Origin: Periplaneta americana | Lineage: Eukaryota; Arthropoda; Insecta; Blattodea; Blattidae | Length of the DNA stretch: 64,000 bases | Direction: 5' to 3' | Assembly (NCBI RefSeq): GCF_040183065.1 | Contig: NC_091130.1 | Span: 26,640,359 to 26,704,358 of the forward strand | Shown here: piece after piece, positions 32,970 through 45,400 of the stretch | How the letters are laid out: each line of letters opens with the position of its first letter | Position numbering within the stretch: the first letter of the stretch is position 1 | Notes under the pieces: generated by a model | What the model was told of the DNA's origin: nothing | What the model saw: only the letters and a program-made list of their open reading frames with translations | The model's database searches: none | Translations under genes and position numbers: made by a program

Positions 32970-33215
32970 ATTTGGTTGAGAGGTGATTCCACAGCCCCCA
33001 TATTCTTGCGATCTTGCACCCTCAGATTTCCATCTTTTAATGTTCTTTATCCAACCATCTTCAAGGGAACTCCTCTGATAACGAAGAGGCTTTACAAACT
33101 TGGCTTGACTTTTTTTAACGCCTAACCAGCAGATATCTTCGCATGCAGAATCAGAATCAGAAAACCACCTCTGCAGAGTCACAGATAATGTAGGAGAATA
33201 TATCACTGATTCATT
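32970..33215 (+). pseudogene. mariner transposase C-terminal remnant
   Basis: Conceptual translation gives DLAPSDFHL (the third catalytic Asp region of mariner transposases) followed in other frames by LQTWLDFF and the ENHLCRVTDNVGEYI end. Multiple frameshifts. No termini identified. Distinct from the element at 33431. Confidence 0.7.
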
Positions 33216-33430
33216 TCTGTCTTCTATTCATCTCAAAAACTTTTGCAACAGTGAAAAAACACTAAAAACTTCTGCATCAACCCAATATTTAATTTTTATA
33301 ACAAGATTATGCACTGTAGAACAATGAAGAATTCTGGCACAGGGAAAATTCTCTGCACTTGTCAGGCAGCTGGCAGTTAGTGAATACATGAAAAATATAT
33401 CCATTCCAATAAAACAATAATACAATAATA

Positions 33431-34158
33431 CAAAAGGTTGGATAAAAACTAATGGCAGCAGTCTTATAATTCTGACATGGCTTTATTCACAGGGGTACAA
33501 CATTTATGTACCTTCAATATAGTCGCCCCCCTTATTTATCACCTTTTGCCAAATGTTTGGAAGGCGTCGTACACCATCAGTGCGTCCATGTTTGTTGATG
33601 TTCCGCATTGACTGCTCTATAGCATGGATAAGTTCATCTCTGGTATTGCACCGGATCCCTCACAGTGGTTCTTTCACTTTGGTGAAGAGATCGTAATCGC
33701 ATGGAGTCATATTGGGTGACTACGGTGGCTGTTCCAGAATCTTCCATTGCCAGCGGCGCCACAGGTCCTTGACAGCAGCAGCGGTGTGACTCCTTGCATT
33801 GTCATGAAGAATGATGGGGTTCTGTACCACCAAGTGTCGTCGTTTTCTCGTGTGCGCTGGACGAAGGCGGTGGTGCTTCATGTAGTTCCTGAAAACATTC
33901 TTGTGCACTACGATCTCACGCTACATCAATTTTGATGCAGGAACGTTGTTCTAGTTTTGTAAACATGATCTTAGGTCACTCGCACTGTCCCTATGAAAGT
34001 CTACGTTCTACACACTGCAGTAGATTGACAGAGTACTGTCGCCGCTGGCTGCACCAACTCATCTAACAGTCCTTGTTCATGTCCACACAGCTGGCAGCTC
34101 TCGAATGCACCATCGTCATGTGACAGCAGTGTTACCATAACTTTTTATCCAACCCTTG
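33431..34158 (-). mobile_element. Internally deleted mariner element
   Basis: TA-flanked (33429-33430, 34159-34160) with termini AAAGGTTGGATAAAAA / complement. 728 bp against about 1.3 kb for a complete mariner. The minus strand encodes the C-terminal half of a transposase: IILHDNARSH (second catalytic Asp), then SPNMTPCDYDLF (third Asp) with 34 residues between, i.e. D34D. A TAG replaces the codon before SPN, so the frame is interrupted. The N-terminal DNA-binding part is missing. Confidence 0.92.
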
Positions 34159-34789
34159 TAATAACTCACTTGTACTGGCTGGGAAAAACAGCAGAAAATT
34201 TCATAACTGTCATATCCTTCCGTAAGAACTGGGCAAGCCCAATTATTTTGTTTGTCAAGCCTTTCTTTTGTTTTTTATACACTTAAATTGTATGTCTGTT
34301 ATAAAGGAGTGGGGGGTCATCAAAGTTAAACCATGACGAAGAATATGCACTGTTGATTCACAAATATTGTATATGAACAAAATCCAAAAGCTTAGGAGAA
34401 ATCTCTGCAAAAAACGTCAAAAACTATCTTTTCAGTTACCAAGGATCCTGAAAATATATTTCCATGAACATTTCTAAATCAATTTTCGAAACTTCATTCT
34501 TTTTTCTCTTTGGGTTACAAATAGTAAAGTGCATTCCATAATCTCTCCTACTCAAATCCCATCTTCACCTTCCTGTGGTAGGCCTATAACCTGTTTTTAA
34601 CAAATGAATGAAATAAGTATAATAATTAAATGGCGAAAGCGCTAGTCATGTTTGATTGTGTAATGACCTAATGTAATTTTTGTATTATTTCTTAGGTTAA
34701 TAAGATAGTTATTGAAGGATTATTATATTTATTTCAATTATATGCTAACTTGTCGCACCAATATGCCTCAAATTTAACAAATGAGTTGA

Positions 34790-34985
34790 CAGTGAAACAA
34801 TCAGACCAGGGTTCAAATCCTGTGTGGGGTTTTTCCTCAACCCATTAAGAGCAAATGCTGGATAACTTTCGGTGCTGGATCCTGGATTCATTTCACTGGC
34901 ATTATCACCTTCATTTCATTCAGATGCTAGATAACCCTCACAGTTGATAAAGCATCATAAAATACATTTAAAATTATTAGTAACC
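34790..34985 (+). mobile_element. SINE, GTCGTAAAATAA-tail family, 5'-truncated copy
   Basis: Plus-strand copy of the 31720-31945 family: starts inside the tRNA head at the B box (AGGGTTCAAATCCTG) and ends AAGCATCATAAAATA. Confidence 0.8.
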
Positions 34986-35339
34986 AAGGCTCTGGAGACC
35001 GAGGCACAGTGGTATAACTGTTGCATCAAAAATGGAGAAAATTCCATTCATAAGTATCCCTAAGTGGTGAAGAGAGGAAATGGTCAGTGGAGCTTCTGAC
35101 AATTCTCCCAGCTAACTCATATGGACAACAGCTGGTGTGATCTTCTGAACAGTTAGGAATTGCTTATAGGTGATGTAACAGCCGTAATATAGAAATATGG
35201 TGCTTATATTAGAAAAGTTATACTTTTTGCTAATTCTCCTATACTGGGGAGCAAGAAAGTTAATGGCTTTACAGCCAAGAACTCAGCATTAGTTAACATT
35301 TCCTCTTTATACTTTATATAATAAGATACCTCAAAAGAT

Positions 35340-35475
35340 AATAGTTATGTATGGTACTTGTGAGGTAAGTGCATCTTTATTGCGCGAGTGGAAAGATTTA
35401 AGCACGAGGAGTCAGCTCACGCTCACAAGTACCATACATAATTTTATCCATGACCATAACGAAAAATTATGTTTT
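35340..35475. repeat. Inverted repeats, locally and with 36600-36660
   Basis: TATGTATGGTACTTGTGAG and CTCACAAGTACCATACATA bracket 35346-35445. The following ATAATTTTATCCATGACC block recurs inverted at 36623-36657. This suggests remnants of a foldback element about 1.3 kb long. Confidence 0.6.
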
Positions 35476-35794
35476 ATAAAAGAAAATATGTTGAAAATAA
35501 GTCCTCATACAATCACATTTATCATGGCATGGATTTTAGAATCCATACATGTCCTAGATAGGTCATGATGTAGGAGGCCATGATTAGTGAAGAAGGGTAT
35601 CTAAGACGTTGGATAAACAACAAATTATATAATTTTAATGTAAATTCTTTCATTTTAAACGTGTATTTTAATCTTTTTGAAGCTTCAGGGATTATTTAGA
35701 AGTGTTCACGGGACTAATGTCATTAAAATGATTTCACATTTTACTTCTGTAAACTTAAGAGGAATTTTAAAACGTAATTAATCATCATGTCTGT

Positions 35795-35875
35795 TTAGCT
35801 CAGTTGGCTAACGCGTGTTGTTATACAATCCTATAAACCCAACTTCTCAGGTTCAAGTCTTCTCGCCTCCCAAAA
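35795..35875 (+). other. tRNA-like sequence
   Basis: A-box-like TAGCTCAGTTGGCTAACG and B-box-like AGGTTCAAGTCTT at tRNA spacing. The anticodon arm is irregular (TTGTTATACAATCCTATAAA, possibly with an extra stretch), so I call it tRNA-derived, not a functional tRNA. Confidence 0.5.
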
Positions 35876-36018
35876 GGTAAATTATTACAACTTTTAAAAA
35901 AAAATACGTATTAGATATGGATGCAATGCACAAATTACGACGTAGTTAGATAGAGAAAAGAGGAGATTGAGTGCATGTATATTTAAGAAATGGTAATAAA
36001 GAAGTAGAGGTAGTGACA

Positions 36019-36427
36019 ACTATAGTCCCGACGCTGTTATTTCCAGCGTGACTCTGCCACTTTGCTTACGTCTTAGAAAGTGAAGGCTCTATAAAGTCTA
36101 GGTAGGTAGTATCGTTCGCCATTTTTGTTCTTACGTTGCCGAGCTACCATATGAGGAATCTATTTGCCACACCATTAAACATTATCATGTCGTAGCTCCT
36201 ATGATAATAAATCAAACGCAATGTAATTCAGCAAATAATTGAGCGGCAAATAACGTCTTCGTGTGCTTTCTGCGAACGCCAACGAAAGAGCTAAAATGGC
36301 GGGCAATTATATTAAGTATTTATCGAGCCTTAAGAAATGAATAAGCGAATCACAAGACGCACACATTTAAATGTAGCCGAATTGCAATGCGATTGGCTGC
36401 CGGAAATTAGAGTGTCAGGACTATAGT
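36019..36427. mobile_element. 409-bp MITE with ACTATAGTCC ends
   Basis: Terminal repeats ACTATAGTCCCGAC and GTCAGGACTATAGT. Near the left end is a hairpin CGCTG/CAGCG. I recall similar sequences as common in insect genomes but cannot name the family. No unambiguous target duplication. Confidence 0.65.
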
Positions 36428-37220
36428 AACTAATATATTAACTTCTTGAGTAATAGAATAGTCCAATGGAAAAGTATACCTGTGTACCCGGGTACTAGGA
36501 AAATACTAATGGACTGTGAGATAAAGTTCAAACTGTGAGGTAAAGTCTTTATCTCACTAGTGGAATATAGTAATGTTGAATAAAAGCTTACTTTACAAAC
36601 GCAAAAGTATTTAGTAAAGTCATGTTTTTCGTTATGGTCATGGATAAAATTATTTAAATTTTCTGATAATTGTACCGTGGATCCCAGGAGTCTGAAAAGG
36701 CAGGGATAAATATCGACTTCAAACACAGTAATTAGTTCAGTTGTAACTGCTATGCAGTTTGATATCCATGTTTATTGACGTACACACAATACAAACACTT
36801 TAAAGCACTCATTCTCTATATTGCTATCAATCTAGCACATCCAATGAGTGATGTGCAAGTCCCCTCCATTCGAGCAAAGTGTTTGATGCTTCAGGCACAA
36901 CTGGAATCACTTTGAAATATAAGGCAAGCCAAAGCAAACACGGACCTAAATGTTTGCATTTAGCAATACATCCAAATATCTGAATTAAATTCAGTTGAGC
37001 AAACAAATACAGAACAGGAAAACTCAAAAAACGTGTTTAACCAACAACAAGATCATATGGAACACCACATGGTCCAAACAACAATCCAACAAATTGCAAA
37101 TTATGTTATCAGCGTGACCATGAGAAACAAGATACAAGATTTTGTAAGTAAACCAAAGATGTGCTTTGACTTTGCCCAGTCTCCAGTCAGCAAAGCAGAT
37201 GAGCAAGCAATCTCCTAGTG

Positions 37221-38025
37221 CAATGGTTCCCAACCTGTGGACCACGACTCCAACGCTGGTCTCAAAAATGTATTGTGCCATCGACAGATATTACAAAAAA
37301 AAATCCTGATATCCAACTTAACAAGACGGAAGAGCTATGTTTCAGAAGCAGAATTTGACTCTTCAATCTTAAATCATTTCAAAAACCCCCTCTACTCCAG
37401 CAATCATGTGATACTAAAAATAGCTAATTTTGTAGCACTGCTTGCAGCACAGAAAAGTGTCATCATTTTACAATTAAAAATGTAGATGTGTACATCAATA
37501 TTCCACTGAACAATTTTGTTCGAACATTTATGATTTCTGTATGTGAGATTTACCTTTTATGAGTGCTTACAATCAGTTATACATCAAAGTAGACAAAAAT
37601 AGTGAAACACTTGCATGAAGATGTACTGAAGAAAGTTCATGGCACGAACTGCACTTTAATGTGAGAATTTTACCAACATTTGAAAGTCGGCAAACAAATG
37701 ATGAATTAAACTCTGCAATACGATGCAAAGTTGAAAGCTGCGCCAGCAATTTTAAGTGCTGCAAAAAGCAGTTCACGGTCTAACATCCACTATGTAAGAC
37801 TATTACAAGATCTATGTACGTTTTTAGTAGTTACCTGTCAATGACATGAAGAGTACTTCAATTTCTTAGCAAAATAAGTTTTAAAGCATTAAATCCTTCG
37901 TCTAAATCTCAATCTGTGTGCAATCTACAGGACTACAATACGGAAAAATTTAAATTTCGAATGCTTATCAGAATTTATTGCTGTATTCGAGAGCCATGGC
38001 CCATGAAGGTTGGAAACCTAAGCTG
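37221..38025. mobile_element. Possible hAT-like element
   Basis: Left end CAATGGTTCCCAACCTGTGG resembles common hAT termini; the right end CCATGAAGGTTGGAAACCTA is its imperfect complement. No matching 8-bp flanks. An AATAAA on the minus strand (37979-37974) lies within it and could serve UCHL3. Confidence 0.45.
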
Positions 38026-38639
38026 TAAGGCCTCTTTCTATTGAGGGCAATACTTAACTACATAAAATCAGTCGCACATTTCTGAATATCAATTTTGATA
38101 TGTAAAACCTTCGCCTATGAAACAATAAAGGTTATATTAAAAAGACCCTGAGTGAAATTTTACATATATCAACACCATTACTTTTTCATGGTACTTCTCC
38201 TCAAGTGGACCCCAGAACCTTACTTTTTTTTCTTAATTTAATTATCGAGAAAATGTGAAAAAAGTTTTCGAATGTTTTCACATTTGTAAATGAACACATA
38301 GCAGCGTGGAACCATCTTATCACAGCTGGCAGTACTACACAAATCCTAATTTCTTCAATACCTTCCAAGAATCAAGAACAAAATCATTTTAGAACCAAGA
38401 ACAACTCACATATATAACATTCAACTCGCTAGAAGCAGAAGTAAATGCCAATGACATCACAATTTTCTAGTTTGAAGCTAAATAAGTAGCAACACTCCAA
38501 ACTAAGCAGCTGTCATCAACAGATAATAGTAAACATTGGTAACATGGTAAGCGGGCTTGTAGAAGCACACTGCACGATATAATCTCTGATGGTAGGTAGA
38601 AATTGTGGTGTTTAACTCTTCAAAGTTGCCGGGGTTTCT

Positions 38640-38723
38640 TCAGGCTGCAGTGAGGGCCACAACCGTGAAATGCAGTTCCTCAGGGTCCCTTTCCATATAC
38701 TGCTTGCATACCTTAGCAGCATC
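38640..38723 (-). CDS. UCHL3: UCHL3 exon 8 (C-terminus, stop)
   Basis: 84 nt, residues 200-226 (ending VVALTAA) and TGA. Acceptor TAATTTTCAG. Confidence 0.97.
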   Translation of the reverse strand, partial: DAAKVCKQYMERDPEELHFTVVALTAA

Positions 38724-41312
38724 CTGAAAATTAAACAAATCAATTTTTATTATAAATATCATCGACTATTATTTCCACTGATGAAGTTTCTGACAGATCA
38801 TGAAATGGTATATTTCTTCTCGATGACAAACATTAACATTATCTCGAGTATACCTGTCATGCACCAGAGTGTGAGAGTAGGGTTGCCAACCCTCCCATGT
38901 TTCCTGGATCTCTCGTACTTTCCCATCATTTTTAACATTCTCCCGGTTCCGTATTTTTCTTCTCTTCGATTATTTTTCTCCCTTATTTCTGCACAACGTA
39001 AAAATCGTTATTCTAAATATTTGATTTTACTGTGAAAGATGAGTTTATATAATAAATTTTGTCGTTCAGGAGATGCTTTAAATGAGCAGTTTTTATAAAG
39101 GTAATGCTTGTCAGAAATGAGTTTTAGGGTCGATTTCTAAAACACGGACGAAATCTTAGTTCCAAACCCTGGCTTTTAAACCCCGATCGAGGTCGGAATC
39201 CTTATGCGATTTCTAAAACGAAGTCGAGATGCAGCTTGAGAAGAAACCGAGGTTCGAGGGTTTTATATATGGCAACGCAGCTAAGAATCGATTTTTATTC
39301 CTGTAAACGTCGATATTAGAAAGAAATGAACATCGGGATTAATATTTTTATTGAATTGCAGTAAGTCACATTCTTTTGTTCCAGCTAAGGTATTGTTATG
39401 TCTACTAATTTACAGAATATATTATGTGCATTAAAATACTAGCATTACTTAGTATTTGATAGGGATCGGTTTTTTAGGTACCAGAATGAAATTATCCAAA
39501 TAATTAGCACAAATCGAGCATTTATGTTGTTTTTTATAATTTGTTCATAACTACTACCTGAAAACCCGGTTCTAAGGAATTAATAACCTAAATATTAACT
39601 GGATTAAAATTTCAATTGAAACTAAAATGTAGTGTGCTTCTATTTTCATATATAATAGGCTTACTACGTTGAAAGCCCTAGTAGCATAAAACTTAAAATA
39701 AGAAAACAAATTCACGTTTGCTTCATATTCCTGTACACTCACATCATTTTAGAGTATTAAATATAATGTCCAAAACTACTATAAATACTAAAAATTAAGT
39801 TATATCGTCTTATAGACATAAAGGTATAATTAATATAAAATATTATATCTTACTTCCCTCAAAGCAACAAGAACGTGTAAAAAATGGTCAACCTGCTGTC
39901 TCTTGCATTTTGTTGCAGATTATTATTAAGCATTCTTGCTAAATTTTGCGTTGATTCCTTCGTAAATCGAAATATTTGCCTGAAATTATAGTCGTTATAT
40001 AGTGACAAAGGATTATTACTGTCTCTCATCACTCTAATCCAGGGATTTAATACCCGTAGACACAAATTTTCCTTCTATAATCACCCAGCTGATCGTCTAC
40101 CTCCATCTTGTACACATGAAGCAGAGGTTTTAAAACTACCCCAGCCGTGGTCTCCGCTTCAGACCATGGTTTTGAGTCATGGCTCAGAAAAATGAAAAAG
40201 ACCTCGTTTTATAAGTCCAAACGAGGTTTAAAGCCATGGTCGTGGTCTAGACCTAGTTTTACAAATCGACCCTTAATATTCACCTGTTTAAAATCAAACA
40301 ATATCAATATTATAAATTTGGAAAAACCAGTTTGTTCTAAGCATACCAAGTAGAAATGATCATATAAAGAAGGTGTTTCATCTCATGAGCAATAATTGGA
40401 CAGATGTTCAAAACAGGAGCACAACACATATATTGAAATCAGAGCTGCAAACTGCAGTCGGTTTCAACTATTACGCAAAACAAAATCAGTCTCAAAATAC
40501 ACATAATTTAAGCCTAGCTGCCGAAGTGTAGAATAAAGTCATTTTTAGTAACTGAACAAAATAATTTGCCAATTTTCTATGTGAAATTTTGTCGATTTCC
40601 TAGTCTCCCATATTTCCTCCAAAAAAAGTTGGCAACCCTATGTGAGTGTTTCGTTATGTGAAGTCCACCATCTTTATGGCATAGGCATGAAAAACCAGGT
40701 CAAATGGATGATGGCAAGAAAATTTCAATTGTATAAAAATTGGGTATTTACATTTCTAACTTTATCTTCGTTGCTCCTACAATAAGTCCTATGTCATGTA
40801 TTTATCGATTTTCAGATTTTTGCTCTATTAAATAACTTAAATAGTAATACAGAAAATAAAATCTCCGATATGTAATTATATTTCTTTCCTTCGAAAATGT
40901 AATAATTCATAGAAGAAGCCATAGAAGGAATAAATGTGTTTTTTCTTCCTACTGAAAAATTTTATATTTTGCAAATAGGAGTTATTGCAGGAACGACGAC
41001 AATAAGCTACGCTAATTGGAGATCTCTCTAACAATATTCTAGATTAAACTCCAATGCACTAAAGCCATACAGGGCCAGAACAAAGCCAAGCACCTGTCAT
41101 CTAGTAGTAAACTATGTAACTACTAGGCAGAATAGAAATGCTGCAAGTCCCACCAAGAATTTAACTGAAATCTGCCACTTATCCTGGGCCTGTAACTTAT
41201 ATAATTTCTTTGGTATAGCCCAGACTTCTAATTTGGGACTTCCTGGTTCACAGTCCAACCATTAAACCAAGGAAGTGGTCATCTAAGAATATGTCACCTA
41301 TTTTCACAAACC

Positions 41313-41365
<53 letters not shown>

Positions 41366-42984
41366 TATTTTACTGATATTTGTGTGCTGGTCAACAGTTG
41401 TTGGCCAATTATAGATCAGCACATTAGTGCAATAAAAACAAATAATACAAAAATTATTAGTACTTTAAAGCTTAAATTCAGATGTAATATTAATAGAGAT
41501 TAAAATGGCTATTACACTCTTATTACGTCATACTAATTTTGACCAATAAAATTGTACGAAAGGACGTATTTCAACCAATCATGGCTCATTATCGCACAAT
41601 TTTATCGCGTCCCTAGAATTTGTTTCTTTGTTTGCCAACATTTGAAACTGCGCTGGTCTGGACGTCAAAAAAATATATATATACAAAATTACAAACCACT
41701 CCAGTCGATGCACAGCGGTTTCAAATATGACTTGCATTGGCATTCAAGAACAAGAATTAATAAAGATCACTGATCATACCTATGCATCTTCTGAAATCCT
41801 ATTTACAAATAAATGAAGAGCACCATTCGGAAATCCTGAATAAGTTGAATACACCATGTAGGCCTAAATCAACGAGTTCCACTTCTATTACGCACACATC
41901 CAATATAACATCAATTGAACCACCAACCACAATCAAATTTGAAAATTGCACATTCCATAATTATTCCTTTTAAAATTATTCATTCGGAAATTTTGAATAA
42001 GTTGAATACACCATGTAGGCCTAAATCAAAGAGTTCCACTTCTATTACGCACATGTCCAATATAACATCAATTGAACCACCAACCACATTCAAATTTGAA
42101 AATTGTACATTCAATAATTATTCCTTTTAAAATTATTCATGTTTGTTTTTTATGTCATCGTCGTTAATTAAAACTTTTCTAACACTTGTGTATATTAGTT
42201 AGGTTATGTTATAGCTTCTGCTATATGATATTATGGATAGTCACGTATCAGAGATTGTTTAATATAAAGATTTATTGAAAATCATCTGTCAAGTGATGTT
42301 GATTACTGGGATTCGGGTAATTGAAGTGGAATGTTGCATTTTAATAAAAATGAAACTGAATCAACAAAGCCTTCTTGATTAGTAACATTGCCATCGAGTA
42401 TAATAGATCGAGAACTTCTCGATGAGAAGGCATTGCTCACTACTGCCATCTAGCATGCATCTAGCATAATATTTGTAATGTTGAGATGGTACAATAATAC
42501 ATCTGAAGACAGTTGTATTTTCGTAAGTCAATTAATATTTTATTGTATTGGAGTACTTCGATACTTCTAATCTTTATAATACTTTCTTCTAATCGCGTAA
42601 TAGTCAATTAAATCCCACTCGAGTTTTGATTTTCTCTAGATAAATCAAAACGTCTAGTGAGATTACTGTTGAAAAATGTAGTGTTGAAGTTTAAGTACAG
42701 ATATACTGTACTATTAATTAAGATTAAAATGATCAGTCTTGGATTAATAAAGAATTATAAATAAACATAAAAAACAAAATGTCAGAATTTACAGACTATA
42801 TAATGCAATTAAATCATTTGTCAATTAGTCATTACTATACATTAAATGGATCGAAATCATAACAATGCATACTAGCATTTTTATGCATCTAGAGACCGGA
42901 GAAAGAGATTTAGCATTTCTAGTACAGAAAATTTTGTGAACTCTAAATTCCTTAGTAGGAGTACAAAAGCTGACATTACTTATG

Positions 42985-43019
<35 letters not shown>

Positions 43020-45338
43020 CAATAACAGTAATAATAATAAATATTGACTGTTTTACAGCATAAATGTTGTCTGTTCAATCTTTCATGTCTTTGGAGAGTA
43101 TCCCATCACCTACACATTCAAAATAAGAGTGTAACTTAAATTAGACAGAAAGAACGAAAAAGAGAGAAAAAAAGTGTCTGCAGTTCACGAGACAGTGGAA
43201 TGTGTGAATTTTATACTTACTTCAAGTAGTGTCTCACTAGAGGTTGGTCCATGATTTATTGGGAAAGATTTTCTACCATCTGAAACAAAATAAATTAAGA
43301 TAATGAAACATAATGAAACATAGCAATTCTGACAGAAAAAAAAACAAGTCATCAGTTTCCATACATGTCTACTTGCATTTTGATTTCTTATTGTATTTCT
43401 TCTACTGCTTCCTATACAGTATCATGTAGCCATCTAAGAAATACAATGAAATCTAAGTATAACGTACATCAGAAAATAATATATTTATACTTTATTTTGA
43501 AAAGTACGTTATAATAAAAAAGGGAAGTTTTATCCAAACAAAGTTGTTTTGATTTTACATTGATAATGCTCAGAATAGGAACCGATGGCAGACTTATGTG
43601 AGGGCAGCAATGAACCTCCGGGTTCTCTAAAAGCCACTTGTAATTAAGTAATGCAGAGTTATTCCACAACATATCTTAACTTTCATTTACTGCTGCTGTG
43701 TTTACAGTCCATGTAAGATTCAATAAACTCAAAAAACCCACTACGCCTAATATACATATCACTCAATATTTAAATTATTTAGGAATATATATTACATGTC
43801 TTTCTCGTGTTAAATATTACTGTACCTGGTTAACATGTTTCGGTCTGTTATTGACCTTCAGAACTAGTCATTGCTGGTCATGGCGCCTTTTTGTTTCCTG
43901 TGGGGGTGTGTTTGTGTAGTGTAATGTGGAGTCAAAGAGTGTGTGTGTTCAGAAATTGAGTTGTGTATTGAGAATTTCATTTGAATGTATTTTTGTGTGT
44001 CTGTATATTTCGTATTGTTCTAGTGTGTTTGGTTTCTGACTTTTTGGTTGGATGTGTAGAATTTCCATGTCTGTGTTGATGTCTCTGTAGGTGTGGTTAG
44101 CATTTGTGATGTGTTCTGCATATGTGGAAGTGTTTTGTAATTTTTTTATGGCAGAACACATCACAAATGCTAACCACATCTACAGAGACATCAACAAATT
44201 GTTGTTGTGCCTGTTTGTTATTAGGCACAACTTTGTTGTATCCGATGCTATCAGTCACGGTTATGTTATGATTTAATTCTGACACCAAGTTATGATGTTG
44301 TTTACGTCAGGATATTTCAGGATGGTAATGGTCGAGCTATTATCTTAACTAGGTACTGCATATTCAAGAACAGGATCACAGGTTAGATCAGGCTCGAAGA
44401 ATATCAGCTTAATCAAATCAAATAAGTCACTTCACTGGTTATACTATAATATATTGTAAAACTTTCTTATATACGTGAGTTATACATTTAGCTATGTTAT
44501 GAATAGTTTCAAAATGTCTAACAGGTCTAGTAAGTTATGTATGTTTCGTGTCACTTTACTTAACCAATAAAAGAGAATCTAGGATATACCTACTTGGTAT
44601 ACCAGCTCAGTTACACGAGTTTAAATGAAAACAAAATGGTAAAATAAATCATTGGTTATATTTGAATGCAGTTGATTAAACAATGGAATAATATGGAAAC
44701 TTCGGTGCGTTAGCTTGGTTACGTAAGGTGCAATTAGTCGAACAAACTTCGTAAAACAATGCAACATCATTTAAAGAATTTACCTAGAAAGGTGTTTGTT
44801 GACACAGACATGGAAATTCTACACATCCAACCAAAAAGCCAGAAACTAAACACACCAGAACAATACGAAATATACAGACACACAAAAACACATCCAAATG
44901 AAATTCTCAACACACAATTCAATTTTAGAACACACACACTCTGACTCCACATTACACTACACAAACACACTCCCACAGGAAACAAAACAAAAGGCACCAA
45001 GACCAGCAATGACCAGTTCTGAAGGTCAATAACAGACCGAAACATGTTAACCGAGTACAGTGATATTTAACACGAGAAAGACATATAATACATATTCCGA
45101 AGTGATATACAGTTTCAGTTGCTAGAAATTGGAACTCGCTACCCAGTGATGTAAGGGGTTGTTGGACAATAACTTCATTTAGGTAAAAATTACATAAATT
45201 CTTACTTAAATTAATTGCTGATTAATATTTATTTCATATATTGAAACTAACATCTGTCCATTCTTATTATTATCATTAATTTCTCTAAATAGATTTACAA
45301 AACCTCTAATGGCAATTACATTAATATTCTCATTATAG

Positions 45339-45400
<62 letters not shown>

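Larger units (their letters stand above)
38878..40640. mobile_element. hAT-like element in UCHL3 intron 7, containing a Harbinger element
   Basis: Ends TAGGGTTGCCAACCCTCCC and GGTTGGCAACCCTA-type complement. 8-bp flanks TGTGAGAG (38870-38877) and TGTGAGTG (40641-40648) match at 7 of 8. An element with TTA flanks lies inside (39127-40272). Confidence 0.8.

Noticed and set aside
36430-37281. Several 66-98-aa minus-strand frames as a multi-exon gene
   Set aside because: No consistent splice sites joining them and no recognisable domain; two overlap inverted-repeat or hAT-like sequence.
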